NCBI RefSeq assembly: GCF_003269295.1
Contig: NZ_QLTT01000003.1
Coordinates: 372,001 to 436,000, forward strand
Source: Lentzea atacamensis
Lineage (GTDB): Bacteria > Actinomycetota > Actinomycetes > Mycobacteriales > Pseudonocardiaceae
Direction: 5' to 3'
Length of the DNA: 64,000 bases
Position numbers and translations under genes: made by a program. How positions within the stretch are numbered: position 1 is the first letter of the stretch; each line of letters opens with the position of its first letter. Below are positions 34,391 through 44,126 of the stretch, in pieces. The notes beneath the pieces were generated by a model. That model worked only from the letters and a program-made list of their open reading frames with translations. It ran no database searches and was not told the origin of the DNA.

Positions 34391-36427
34391 ATGCCCACCT
34401 ACTTCCGAGACCTCGGCACCGCGCTCGAATGGCGTGCCAAGGGCGAGACCCTGCGCGTCGAGCCGTGGGGCCCGGACGCCGTCCGGGTCAGAGCGAATCC
34501 CGGCGGGCCGTTGCTCGAAGACCTGCCCGGCGCGCTGCTCGACGCGCCACCCGCAGGCGGCGAGATCGAGATCAAGATCGCCGAGCACCACGCGACGCTG
34601 GTCAACGGCAAGCTGACCGTCCGCATCGACGCTGGCACCGAAGGCCAGCTCACCCCGGAGCTCGGGGCGTCCGCCGGCAGCCTGACGTTCCTGCGCACCG
34701 AGGACGGCACCGAGCTGCTCGCCGAGCAGCCCGCCCACTTCTGGTGGCCGGGGCCGCGCCTCGCGACCGCCACGGGCAACGGCCACCACCGGCTCGAGCA
34801 GCGTTTCCGGGCCTACCAAGGGGAACGGCTCTACGGACTGGGGCAGCACACGCACGGCATGCTGAACCAGAAGGGCGCGGTCATCGACCTCGTCCAGCGC
34901 AACGCCGAGGTCGCCATCCCGCTGCTGATCTCCGACCGCGGCTACGGCCTGCTGTGGAACTCGCCGGCCATCGGCCGGGTCGAGCTGGCCGAGACCGGCA
35001 CGCGCTGGGTCGCCGACAGCGCCCGTCAGATCGACTACTGGATCAGCGCGGGCGAGCCGGCCGACGTGCTGCGCGGTTACGCGGACGCGACAGGGCACGC
35101 GCCGGAACTTCCCGAGTGGGCAGCGGGTTTCTGGCAGTGCAAGCTGCGCTACCGCACCCAGGAGGAGCTGCTCGAGGTCGCGCGCGAGTACAAGCGGCGC
35201 GGGCTGCCGTTGTCCGTGATCGTCTGCGACTTCTTCCACTGGACGCACCTCGGCGAATGGAAGTTCGACCCGGCCGAGTGGCCGGACCCGGCGGCGATGG
35301 TGCGTGAGCTCGACGAGATGGGCGTCAAGCTCATGGTGTCGGTGTGGCCGTCGGTGAGCCCCGTCAGCGAGAACTACCACCCGATGCTGGACCAGGGTTT
35401 CTTCATCGGCAGCGGCTACGGGCCGGTGGCGCACGCGGACTGGCCGGACAAGGGGCTCGGCGCCTACTCCGCCCAGGTCGCGTTCTACGACGCCACCAAC
35501 CCCGAGGCCCGCGAGTACGTGTGGGACCGGATCCGGCGCGGCTACCACGACCTCGGCATCAAGGTGTTCTGGCTGGACGCCGGTGAGCCGGAGCTCAAGC
35601 CTGGCAACCAGACCGGCCTGCGCTACCACGCGGGGCCCGGCCTGGAGGTCGGCAACATGTACCCGCGCGAGAACGCCCGCATGATCCACGACGGCCTGCG
35701 TGCGGCGGGGGAGACCGAGATCATCTCGCTCAACCGCTCGTCGTGGGCGGGCGCGCAACGGTACGGAGCCGCGCTCTGGTCCGGTGACATCGCCACGGAC
35801 TTCGCCTCGTTGCGCACCCAGATCAAGGCCGGCCTCAACGTGATGATGTCGGGCATCCCCTGGTGGACGACGGACATCGGCGGCTTCCACGGCGGCGACC
35901 CCGAGGACCCGGCCTACCGCGAGGTCCTCGTGCGCTGGTTCCAGTACGGCACCTTCTGCCCCTTGTTCCGCCTGCACGGTTTCCGCGGCGACGAGCAGGT
36001 GCTGGAGCCGGCGATGACCGGCCTGGCCAACGAGGTCTGGTCCTACGGCGAGGAGGCCTACGAGATCCTCTCCGCGCACCTGCGGCTGCGGGAACGCCTG
36101 CGCCCCTACGTGATGGAGCAGATGCGCACGACCTCCGAGACCGGTGTTCCGCCGATGCGGCCGGCGTTCCTGGAGTTCCCCGGCGACCCCGCGGCGTGGG
36201 AGGTCGAGGACGCGTTCCTGCTCGGCCCTGACCTGCTCGTCGCTCCGATCACCGCGGCGGGTGCCCGCGAGCGAGAGGTCTACCTGCCGGCCGGTGCCCG
36301 GTGGGCCGACGCCTGGACGGGTGAGGAGCACGAAGGCGGGCAGACCGTCACCGTCGCGGCCCCGATCGACCGAATCCCGCTGTTCCTGCGTGACGGCGCG
36401 AGCCTGCCCGTGCGGGAGGAACCGTGA
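34391..36427 (+). CDS. GH31 alpha-glycosidase, probably alpha-xylosidase
   Basis: 678 residues, no signal peptide. An N-terminal beta-sandwich is followed by the GH31 barrel: nucleophile Asp396 in KVFWLDAGEPE and acid/base Asp466 in LWSGDIATDF. The WLDAxEPE form, together with FWQCKLRYRTQEEL and PLSVIVCDFFHW, matches alpha-xylosidases rather than alpha-glucosidases (which have WxDMNE-type motifs). It would remove alpha-1,6-xylose from the non-reducing end of xyloglucan oligosaccharides in the cytoplasm. GAGGAG lies 7 bases before the ATG. The stop overlaps the GH42 start by 4 bases (GTGA), the first of three such overlaps through the GH43 gene. Confidence 0.88.
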   Translation: MPTYFRDLGTALEWRAKGETLRVEPWGPDAVRVRANPGGPLLEDLPGALLDAPPAGGEIEIKIAEHHATLVNGKLTVRIDAGTEGQLTPELGASAGSLTFLRTEDGTELLAEQPAHFWWPGPRLATATGNGHHRLEQRFRAYQGERLYGLGQHTHGMLNQKGAVIDLVQRNAEVAIPLLISDRGYGLLWNSPAIGRVELAETGTRWVADSARQIDYWISAGEPADVLRGYADATGHAPELPEWAAGFWQCKLRYRTQEELLEVAREYKRRGLPLSVIVCDFFHWTHLGEWKFDPAEWPDPAAMVRELDEMGVKLMVSVWPSVSPVSENYHPMLDQGFFIGSGYGPVAHADWPDKGLGAYSAQVAFYDATNPEAREYVWDRIRRGYHDLGIKVFWLDAGEPELKPGNQTGLRYHAGPGLEVGNMYPRENARMIHDGLRAAGETEIISLNRSSWAGAQRYGAALWSGDIATDFASLRTQIKAGLNVMMSGIPWWTTDIGGFHGGDPEDPAYREVLVRWFQYGTFCPLFRLHGFRGDEQVLEPAMTGLANEVWSYGEEAYEILSAHLRLRERLRPYVMEQMRTTSETGVPPMRPAFLEFPGDPAAWEVEDAFLLGPDLLVAPITAAGAREREVYLPAGARWADAWTGEEHEGGQTVTVAAPIDRIPLFLRDGASLPVREEP

Positions 36428-38406
36428 TCACAGACCGGCTGGGTGGGCTGGCTTTCGGCGGTGACTACAACCCCGAGCAGTGGGACGAGCAGGTGTGGAA
36501 GGAGGACGACGAGCTGATGCGCCTGGCCGGGGTCAACCTGGCCACCGTCGGCGTGTTCTCCTGGGCGCTGCTGGAGCCGGAGGAGGGCCGGTACGACTTC
36601 GCGTGGCTCGACGCGCATCTGGATCGCTTGCACGCCAACGGTGTGCACATCGACCTCGCCACTCCGACCGCCTCGCCGCCGCCGTGGTTCACGCTGGCAC
36701 ACCCGGACGCCATGCCCGTCACGCCCGAGGGCACGAGGCTCGTGCACGGCAGCCGCGACACGTATTGCATCAGCGCCCCGGCCTACCGCGAGGCGGCGCG
36801 GCGGATCGCCTCGGCCCTCGCGCAACGTTATGGCGACCACCCGGCGCTGGCGCTGTGGCACGTGCACAACGAGTACGTCACCTTGTGCTGGTGCGAGCAC
36901 ACCGCCGCCGCGTTCCGGGTCTGGCTGCGTGCCCGGCACGGCTCGCTGGACGCGCTCAACGAGGCGTGGGGGACGACGTTCTGGAGCCAGCGATACGGCA
37001 GCTGGGAGCAGATCCTGCCGCCGCGGGCCACGCAGTGGCACCGCAACCCCGGTCTCACGCTGGACTTCAGCCGGTTCTTCTCCGACGAGGTGATCGCCGC
37101 CTACTCCGAGCAGCGGGACGTGATCCGCGCGCACAGCGACCGGCCCGTGACGACCAACATGATGCAGCCCGGCTACCAGAACATCGACCTGTGGGCGCTG
37201 GGCCGCGAGGTCGACCTGGTCGCGATCGACCACTACCCGGACCGGCCGGGCCTGGCCGCGGCCGCGGACGTCGCCTTCGCCGCCGACCGCGCCCGGTCGT
37301 ACGCGGGCGGCAGGCCGTGGCTGCTGATGGAGCAGGGCACCAGCACCGTCTACGACCAGGGCCGGACGCTGGCCAAGGAACCCGGCGAGATCATGCGGCA
37401 CTCGCTCGGCCACATCGCGCGCGGCTCAGAAGGCGCGCTGTTCTTCCAGTGGCGGCAGTCCAAGGCGGGCGCCGAGCAGTGGCACTCGGCGATGGTCCCG
37501 CACGCCGGTCCGGACAGCCGTGTCTTCGGTGAGGTGACGGAGACCGGTGCGGCCATCGGCCGCCTCGCCGAGCTGGCGGGATCGACCGTCACGGCCGAGG
37601 TGGCCGTGCTGCACGACTCGGACGCGTGGTGGGCGCTGAACTCGGACGGCCTGCCATCGTCCGAACTGGACTACCACTCGGCACTGCGCGACGCCCACCG
37701 GGCGTTGTGGGACGCCGGAGTGGTCACCGACTTCGCGCACCCGGAAGACGACCTCGGCCGGTACCGGTTCGTGGTGGCCCCGGCGCTGTTCCTGCTCTCC
37801 GACGCCGCCGCGGAGAACCTGCGCGGCTACGTCGCCCGCGGCGGCACCCTGCTCTTCCAGTACTTCGGCGGGGTGGTCGACCAGAACATGCACGCCAGGC
37901 TCGGCGGCTACCCGGCCGCACCGCTGCGGGAGGCGCTGGGCATCCGGGTCGAGGAGTTCCGGCCACTGCGGCGAAATGAGCGGATCACTCTCTCCGACGG
38001 CTCGCACGGCACGGTCTGGAGCGAGTCGGTGCGGGCGGTGGGCGCCGAGACGGTCGTCGCCTACACGCACGGCACGCTCGCCGGCTCCCCGGCGCTCACC
38101 CGGTACGGCTTCGGCGGGGGAGAGGCCTGGTACCTGTCCACCCGCCTCGACGACGCGGACTACGCGGCGCTGGTCGCCCGGCTGCTGGACTCCGCGGGCG
38201 CCGGCCCCGTGCTGCCCGGTCTGCCGCCCGGTGCCGAAGCCGTCACGCGCCAGGCAGAGGACGGTCGCTGCTGGCACATCGTGCTCAACCACGGCACCGA
38301 ACCCGTTTCCCTGCCTGGAAGTCACCACGACGTGCTGACCGGCGAACCGGCGCGGGAACTGGCGCCCGGTGGGTGCGCCGTGCTGCGGGAAGAAGCGCCG
38401 CGGTGA
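36424..38406 (+). CDS. GH42 beta-galactosidase
   Basis: 660 residues, the usual GH42 length, no signal peptide. It begins FGGDYNPEQWDEQVW, the family signature. The catalytic acid/base is Glu150 in LWHVHNEYV and the nucleophile is Glu303 in LLMEQGTS. The beta-galactosidase trimerisation domain follows (VAVLHDSDAWWALNSDG, then FLLSDAAAENLRGYVARGG). It removes terminal beta-galactose, fitting galactosylated xyloglucan side chains or galactan. The Cys-type metal site of some GH42 enzymes is partly kept (LCWCEH). Its GTG overlaps the GH31 stop and its stop overlaps the GH36 start (GTGA), so expression is coupled. Confidence 0.93.
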   Translation: MITDRLGGLAFGGDYNPEQWDEQVWKEDDELMRLAGVNLATVGVFSWALLEPEEGRYDFAWLDAHLDRLHANGVHIDLATPTASPPPWFTLAHPDAMPVTPEGTRLVHGSRDTYCISAPAYREAARRIASALAQRYGDHPALALWHVHNEYVTLCWCEHTAAAFRVWLRARHGSLDALNEAWGTTFWSQRYGSWEQILPPRATQWHRNPGLTLDFSRFFSDEVIAAYSEQRDVIRAHSDRPVTTNMMQPGYQNIDLWALGREVDLVAIDHYPDRPGLAAAADVAFAADRARSYAGGRPWLLMEQGTSTVYDQGRTLAKEPGEIMRHSLGHIARGSEGALFFQWRQSKAGAEQWHSAMVPHAGPDSRVFGEVTETGAAIGRLAELAGSTVTAEVAVLHDSDAWWALNSDGLPSSELDYHSALRDAHRALWDAGVVTDFAHPEDDLGRYRFVVAPALFLLSDAAAENLRGYVARGGTLLFQYFGGVVDQNMHARLGGYPAAPLREALGIRVEEFRPLRRNERITLSDGSHGTVWSESVRAVGAETVVAYTHGTLAGSPALTRYGFGGGEAWYLSTRLDDADYAALVARLLDSAGAGPVLPGLPPGAEAVTRQAEDGRCWHIVLNHGTEPVSLPGSHHDVLTGEPARELAPGGCAVLREEAPR

Positions 38407-40469
38407 CGACGATTCGCTGGGGCCACGAGAAACTGAACTGGGAGTTCGACCTCGTCGACGGCAGGGTGAGCCGTCGCGGCACGGTGATGCCGTTGGCCGA
38501 GGTGACGGCCGCGAACCACGGCCGTACCTGGTCGAGCAACCGTCTCGTCGACACGGCGATCGGCGCGCGCCTGCGGTACCGGGCGCACCAGACACTGTCC
38601 GAAAAGGACTGGCAGGTCCTCGTCATCGAGCTGCACGACGAGGAGAGCGGCCTCGCCGTGGAGGTGAGCTACCGTTCGCCGGAGGGCGTTCCCGTGGTGC
38701 GCGCCGAGGTCGCCGTGCGCAACGAGGGAAGTGCCCCGCTGCGGCTGGAGTCGGTCACCTCCCTCGTGGTGAGCGGTCTCACGCCGGGACGGCCGGACCA
38801 CGCCGACGTGCTGTGGGCGGAGAACGACTGGATCGCGGAGTGCCGCTGGCGTGCTGAGCCGATGCGCCTCACCTCACCGGATCGGGACGGACGGCACTGC
38901 GACGCCCGGCACAAGGGTGCGTTCACCGTCGCGGGACGAGGTGTGTGGTCCAGTTGCGGCCACCTGCCGATGGGCGGTCTCGCGGACCGCGAGACGGGTC
39001 AGGCGTGGGTCTGGCAGATCGAGCACAACGGCGGTGGCTGGCGCTGGGAGTGCGGCGAGCTCGACGGCACGGCCTACGTGGCGCTGTCCGGACCGGAAGA
39101 CCTCGACCACGGCTGGAACCGAGTCCTGGCACCGGGTGACGAGTTCCGCACCGTGCCCGTCGCGGTGGCGTTCAGCGCGGACGGCGGGCCGGACGGGGCG
39201 TTCACCGCGCTGACCCGCTACCGCCGCGCGACCCGCAGGCCGCATGCCGACCACGAGGCCCTGCCGATCATCTTCAACGACTACATGAACTGCCTGATGG
39301 GTGATCCCACGACGGCCAAGCTGCTGCCGTTGATCGACGCGGCCGCCGGCGCTGGTGCCGAGTACTTCGTCATCGACGCCGGCTGGTACGCCGAGGAGGC
39401 CGAGAACTGGTGGGGCACCGTCGGTGCGTGGCAGCCGTCGCGCAGCCGTTTCCCCGGCGGCATCGAAGAGGTGCTGACGCGGATCCGGGAACGCGGCATG
39501 GTTCCCGGTCTGTGGCTGGAGCCCGAGGTCATCGGTGTCGACAGCCCTCTCGCGCTGAGCCTGCCGGACGAGGCGTTCTTCCGCCGTGACGGCGTGCGGG
39601 TCTCCGACTGCGGACGGCACCACCTGGACCTGCGCCACCCGGCCGCTCGTGCTCACCTGGACGCGGTGGTGGATCGCCTGGTCGGAGAGTGGGGCGTCGG
39701 TTACCTGAAGCTCGACCACAACATCAACCCCGGCTCCGGCACCAGCGCGGGTCCCGGGGAGAGCCCTGCCGACGGCCTGCTCGGGCACAACCGCGCGCAT
39801 CTCGACTGGCTCGACGGCGTCCTGGACCGCCATCCGCACCTGGTGCTGGAGAACTGCGCTTCCGGCGGGATGCGCATCGACCACGCGTTGCTGTCGCGGT
39901 TGCAGCTGCAGTCCACCAGCGACCAGCAGAACTTCGACCGCTACGCACCGATCGCGGCCTCCGCGCCGACGACGATGACGCCGGAACAGGCAGCGGTGTG
40001 GGCGTATCCGCAGCCGGAGGACTCGCTCGACGAGGTCGCCTTCACCATGGCGAGCGCCCTGCTCGGCCGGATCCACCTGTCCGGGAAGATCGCCGAGCTG
40101 GCGCCGGAGGCCAGTGCGCTCGTCCGCGAGGCGCTGACCGTCTACAAGGCGATCCGCGGTGATCTGCCGTGGGCGGTACCGGCCTGGCCACTCGGGCTGC
40201 CCGCGTGGGACGACCCGTGGCTGGCCCTCGCCATGAGCACTTCGTCCACGACCTACCTGACCGTCTGGCGCCGCCCCGGTGGTGAGGACACCACCACCCT
40301 GCCGTTGCCGGTTCTGTCCGGTGTGGACGTAGGGGTGGAACGGCTCTACCCGGCTGCAAGTGCGGCGGTCGCGCAGTGGCGGCCCGGCACCGCCGAACTC
40401 GCGGTGACGCTGCCCGCGGCGCCCTCCGCCGTGCTGTACCGGCTCACGACCAGAGGAGTTGACCGGTGA
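38403..40469 (+). CDS. GH36 alpha-galactosidase
   Basis: 688 residues, no signal peptide. An N-terminal beta-supersandwich precedes the GH36 barrel: YFVIDAGWY, GLWLEPEVIG, nucleophile Asp438 in YLKLDHN and acid/base Asp507 in STSDQQN. ENCASGGMR is another conserved segment. It hydrolyses terminal alpha-galactose, common on galactomannan and raffinose-type sugars but not on ordinary xyloglucan, so the locus may handle more than one hemicellulose. Start and stop overlap both neighbours by 4 bases. Confidence 0.92.
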   Translation: MTTIRWGHEKLNWEFDLVDGRVSRRGTVMPLAEVTAANHGRTWSSNRLVDTAIGARLRYRAHQTLSEKDWQVLVIELHDEESGLAVEVSYRSPEGVPVVRAEVAVRNEGSAPLRLESVTSLVVSGLTPGRPDHADVLWAENDWIAECRWRAEPMRLTSPDRDGRHCDARHKGAFTVAGRGVWSSCGHLPMGGLADRETGQAWVWQIEHNGGGWRWECGELDGTAYVALSGPEDLDHGWNRVLAPGDEFRTVPVAVAFSADGGPDGAFTALTRYRRATRRPHADHEALPIIFNDYMNCLMGDPTTAKLLPLIDAAAGAGAEYFVIDAGWYAEEAENWWGTVGAWQPSRSRFPGGIEEVLTRIRERGMVPGLWLEPEVIGVDSPLALSLPDEAFFRRDGVRVSDCGRHHLDLRHPAARAHLDAVVDRLVGEWGVGYLKLDHNINPGSGTSAGPGESPADGLLGHNRAHLDWLDGVLDRHPHLVLENCASGGMRIDHALLSRLQLQSTSDQQNFDRYAPIAASAPTTMTPEQAAVWAYPQPEDSLDEVAFTMASALLGRIHLSGKIAELAPEASALVREALTVYKAIRGDLPWAVPAWPLGLPAWDDPWLALAMSTSSTTYLTVWRRPGGEDTTTLPLPVLSGVDVGVERLYPAASAAVAQWRPGTAELAVTLPAAPSAVLYRLTTRGVDR

Positions 40470-41947
40470 CGACCCCGGTGATCCCCGGAATGCATCCCGA
40501 CCCGAGCGTGTGCCGGGTGGGGGAGGACTACTACCTGGTGTGCTCCAGTTTCGAGTACTTCCCCGGCATCCCGGTGTTCCACAGCCGCGACCTGGTGAAC
40601 TGGACACAGATCGGCAACGCGCTGGACCGGACGAGCCAGCTGCTGCTGACCGCGGAAACACCGTCGTCGGCGGGAATCTACGCGCCGACGCTGCGTCACC
40701 ACGACGGCCGGTTCCATCTGATCGTCACGAGCGTGAGCCACGGCGGCGGCAACATGGTCTTCACCGCCACCGCCACCGACCCGGCGGGGCCGTGGTCCGA
40801 CCCGATCATGTTGCCCGACGTCCACGGCATCGACCCGGACCTCGCCTGGGACGACGAGGGCAACTGCTGGTGCACGATGGCGGGGGTGCACCAGTACCGC
40901 ATCGACCTGGCCACCGGTGAGGTCCTCGGTGCGTCGCAACGGCTCTGGTCGGGCACGGAGCGGGCGAAGGCCCCGGAGGCGCCGCACCTGTACCGGATCG
41001 GCGAGCACTGGTACCTGCTGATCGCGGAAGGCGGCACCGAACGGGGCCACGCCGTCTCGGTCGCCCGCGGCCCGGCGCCGGACGGCCCGTTCGAACCCTG
41101 CCCGGCCAACCCGATCCTGACCCACCGCAGCACCTACGAGCCCGTCCAGAACACCGGCCACGCCGACCTGGTGCAGGGCCCGGACGGGTCGTGGTGGATG
41201 GTGCTGCTCGGCGTGCGGCCGGGCGGCGGCACACCCGGCTGGCACGTGCTCGGCCGTGAGACCTTCCTGGCGCCGGTGACCTGGGTCGACGGCTGGCCGG
41301 TGGCCGGCCCGCTGACGGTCACACCCCCGTGGCCGCTGCAGCCCGTGCCCGCCGAGCCGGTGCGGGACGACTTCGACCAGAGCGAGCTGCGGCCGCAGTG
41401 GGTGTCCACGCGCAACCGTTCCGAGGAGCACTGCACGACCAAGGATCGGGCGGGGTGGCTGACCCTGCACGCCCGCGGGTCCGGTCTGGACGATCCGGAC
41501 GTCGTGTTCGTCGGCCGGCGTCAGCAGCACCTGTCGTGCCGCGCCAGGACCCTGGTCGATCCGTCGTCGGGAAGCGGTGGCCTGGCGGTCCGGTTCGACG
41601 AGGAACACCACTACGAGATCGAGGTGGCGTCCGGAGAGGTGCGGGTGCTCGCCCGGATCGGTCCGCTGCGGACGGTGGTGGCGTCCCGGCCCGCGCCGGA
41701 AGGGCCGCTGGTTCTCGGTGTCCAGGTGGACGAGGCGAAGGAGCTGCGGGACGCGCGTTCCGGCCCGGACACCATCTCCCTCGGCGTCGAGGAACCCGGC
41801 GGCACGTTCACCGTGCTCGCGACGCTCGACGGCCGGTACCTCTCCACGGAGGTCGCCGGCGGCTTCACCGGTCGCGTCATCGGCGTCTACGCCGCGACCG
41901 GCACCGTCCACTTCGACTGGTTCGACTACGAACCGCTCGGCGACTGA
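40466..41947 (+). CDS. GH43 beta-xylosidase / alpha-L-arabinofuranosidase
   Basis: 493 residues, no signal peptide. The five-bladed propeller has the three acidic catalytic residues at expected positions: Asp12 (GMHPDPS), Asp123 (HGIDPDLAWDD) and Glu171 (KAPEAPHLY). A C-terminal beta-sandwich of the GH43_C2 type begins near residue 295 (RDDFDQSELRPQWV). This two-domain form is common in beta-xylosidases and arabinofuranosidases that act on short oligosaccharides in the cytoplasm. It is the last gene of the coupled GH31-GH42-GH36-GH43 series. Only 97 bases separate it from the secreted GH5 gene, with no clear terminator. Confidence 0.92.
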   Translation: MTTPVIPGMHPDPSVCRVGEDYYLVCSSFEYFPGIPVFHSRDLVNWTQIGNALDRTSQLLLTAETPSSAGIYAPTLRHHDGRFHLIVTSVSHGGGNMVFTATATDPAGPWSDPIMLPDVHGIDPDLAWDDEGNCWCTMAGVHQYRIDLATGEVLGASQRLWSGTERAKAPEAPHLYRIGEHWYLLIAEGGTERGHAVSVARGPAPDGPFEPCPANPILTHRSTYEPVQNTGHADLVQGPDGSWWMVLLGVRPGGGTPGWHVLGRETFLAPVTWVDGWPVAGPLTVTPPWPLQPVPAEPVRDDFDQSELRPQWVSTRNRSEEHCTTKDRAGWLTLHARGSGLDDPDVVFVGRRQQHLSCRARTLVDPSSGSGGLAVRFDEEHHYEIEVASGEVRVLARIGPLRTVVASRPAPEGPLVLGVQVDEAKELRDARSGPDTISLGVEEPGGTFTVLATLDGRYLSTEVAGGFTGRVIGVYAATGTVHFDWFDYEPLGD

Positions 41948-42044
41948 TTCGCCGACCCGGTTCTCCTCACACGTTGTGCGCGGTCATGCCGGCGGCCGCG
42001 GTTTTTCATCTCTGCCATCGTCGTCTGAGATTGTGGGGCCCTTC

Positions 42045-44072
42045 ATGTACACATCAATCGGTAGAACAACACGCCGCCGGATCGGTGCGGTCGTGGCCGC
42101 GGTCACGACCGTCGCCGCGAGCCTGACGGTGGCGACGGCGAACCAGGCCGTCGCCGCGGAGGCCGGTTGCAAGGTCACCTACACCGTGAGCGGGCAGTGG
42201 GAGGGCGGGTTCAAGGCGGACGTGGCCGTGACCAACCTCGGCGCCGCTGTCGACGGGTGGAAGCTGAGCTGGGAGTGGCCGTCCGGCCAGCAGGCCGGGA
42301 ACGCCTGGAACGCGAAGGTCACCGAGACCGACGGAGTGGTCACCGCCACGAACACCGGTCACAACGCCAAGATCGCCTCGCAGGCCACGGTGAAGTTCGG
42401 CTTCATGGGCACCTGGGACCACGCCAACACGGCGCCGCTGGCGTTCTCGCTCAACGGTGTCACGTGCGTCCACGGCGGTCCGAGCCGCACCGCGATGGAG
42501 CACACCGCGGCGATGCAGCCGGGGTGGAACCTCGGCAACACGCTCGACGCCACCGGTCCGGACGAGACGTCGTGGGGCAACCCGCGCGTCACGGAGGCGT
42601 TGCTGGACAACGTGAAGGCGCAGGGCTTCAAGAGCGTCCGCATCCCGGTCACGTGGAGTGCACACCTGGCTCCGGACGGCACGATCGAGGCGGAGTACCT
42701 CGCGCGCGTCAAGGAGGTCGTGCGCTGGGCGTTGGCACGCGATCTGTACATCATGCTCAACATCCATCACGACTCGTGGCTGTGGATGTCGAAGATGCCG
42801 ACCGAGCACGACAGCGTGCTCAACAGGTTCAACAAGATGTGGACGCAGCTGGCGGGTGCCTTCACCGAGTTCGGGCCCAAGCTGACGTTCGAGAGCTGGA
42901 ACGAGCCGCAGTTCGCGGGGAGCACGGGCAAGCCGCAGGAGATCGCGCTCAACGCCGAGCTGAACGCCTCGTTCCACGACATCGTGCGCCGGTCGGGCGG
43001 CAACAACGCCACCCGCCTGCTGGTCCTGCCGACCCTGCACACGTCGTCCGAACAGCAGTACATCGACCCGCTCGTGGAGCAGATCCGCGGGTTGAACGAC
43101 CCCAACCTGATCGCGACCGTGCACTCCTACGGCTACTGGCCCTTCAGCGTGAACGTCGCGGGCGGCATGCGTTATGACGCCACCGCCCAGCAGTTCGACA
43201 CCGACTCGTTCGACCGCGTGCACAACAGCTTCATCGCGCGGGGAATCCCGGTGATCCTCGGTGAGTACGGGCTGCTCGGGTTCGACCGGCACACCGGCAC
43301 CGTCGAGCAGGGCGAGAAGCTGAAGTTCTTCGAGTACGTCGGCCACTACGCCCGTGCCAAGAAGATCACCACCATGCTGTGGGACAACGGCCAGCACTTC
43401 GACCGCACCATGTTCCAGTGGAAGGACCCCGAGCTCTACGCGCACATCAAGTCGAGCTGGACCACCCGCTCCGGCACGGCCTACACCGACCAGGTGTTCA
43501 ACGCGAAGCAGAGCCCGATCAGCGCGAAGACGATCAAGCTCAACCTCAACGGCACGTCGTTCTCGGGGCTGTACAACGGAAACATCGCCCTGACTCGCGG
43601 CCGCGACTACACGATCGACGGTGACCAGCTCACCCTGACCGCCGCGGCGCTGACCAGGCTGAGCGGCTCGCGGACGTACGGCGTCAACGCGGTGCTGACG
43701 GCCCGCTTCTCACAGGGCGTGCCGTGGCGGTTCTACGTCATCACCTACGACACGCCGGTGCTGTCCAACGTCACGGGCACGACGGACAAGTTCGAGATCC
43801 CGACGAACTTCCGCGGCGACCAGCTCGCCATGTTGGAGGCCAAGTACGACGACGGCACCTTCGCCGGGCCGCACGACTGGACCGCCTTCAAGGAGTTCGA
43901 CAAGGCGTTCGCGCCCAACTACACCGACCGCCTGACCGCCCTGAAGGCGGAGTTCTTCACCAACGTGAAGGACGGCCAGCGGGTGACGCTCACGTTCCAC
44001 TACTGGAGCGGCGCCAAGGTCAACTACTACATCAGCAAGTCGGGTAGCGCGGTCACCGGTACGACCGCCTGA
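42045..44072 (+). CDS. Secreted multidomain GH5 (subfamily 4-like) endoglucanase: CBM2-GH5-CBM_X2-CBM46
   Basis: 675 residues. A signal peptide (cleavage near VAAEA, residue ~39) is followed by CBM2 (GCKVTYTVSGQWEGGF ... SLNGVTC). The GH5 barrel begins PGWNLGNTLDATGPDETSWG and has acid/base Glu287 (SWNEPQF) and nucleophile Glu407 (VILGEYGLLG). Then come an Ig-like CBM_X2 module (~485-575, LNLNGTSFSGLYNGN) and a C-terminal CBM46 (~580-675, NFRGDQLAMLEAKYDDG). The GH5_4-CBM_X2-CBM46 order matches the Bacillus Cel5B type, in which CBM46 helps bind xyloglucan and mixed-linkage glucan; here an N-terminal CBM2 is added. It cuts beta-glucan or xyloglucan outside the cell. A strong terminator follows at 44092. 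Confidence 0.9.
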   Translation: MYTSIGRTTRRRIGAVVAAVTTVAASLTVATANQAVAAEAGCKVTYTVSGQWEGGFKADVAVTNLGAAVDGWKLSWEWPSGQQAGNAWNAKVTETDGVVTATNTGHNAKIASQATVKFGFMGTWDHANTAPLAFSLNGVTCVHGGPSRTAMEHTAAMQPGWNLGNTLDATGPDETSWGNPRVTEALLDNVKAQGFKSVRIPVTWSAHLAPDGTIEAEYLARVKEVVRWALARDLYIMLNIHHDSWLWMSKMPTEHDSVLNRFNKMWTQLAGAFTEFGPKLTFESWNEPQFAGSTGKPQEIALNAELNASFHDIVRRSGGNNATRLLVLPTLHTSSEQQYIDPLVEQIRGLNDPNLIATVHSYGYWPFSVNVAGGMRYDATAQQFDTDSFDRVHNSFIARGIPVILGEYGLLGFDRHTGTVEQGEKLKFFEYVGHYARAKKITTMLWDNGQHFDRTMFQWKDPELYAHIKSSWTTRSGTAYTDQVFNAKQSPISAKTIKLNLNGTSFSGLYNGNIALTRGRDYTIDGDQLTLTAAALTRLSGSRTYGVNAVLTARFSQGVPWRFYVITYDTPVLSNVTGTTDKFEIPTNFRGDQLAMLEAKYDDGTFAGPHDWTAFKEFDKAFAPNYTDRLTALKAEFFTNVKDGQRVTLTFHYWSGAKVNYYISKSGSAVTGTTA

Positions 44073-44091
44073 TCAGTCCATTGCGGACCAG

Positions 44092-44126
44092 AACCGCCGA
44101 AGGCCGTGACGGTCTTCGGCGGTTCG
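44092..44126. terminator. Hairpin terminator after the GH5 gene
   Basis: GAACCGCCGAAG and CTTCGGCGGTTC form a perfect 12-bp stem that extends inward through a further CCGT/ACGG pairing. It starts 20 bases after the stop codon. Confidence 0.8.

Noticed and set aside
33176..36331. Long minus-strand open frame over the LacI and GH31 genes
   Set aside because: Antisense of two clearly identified genes, with skewed Arg/Val/Gly-rich composition.
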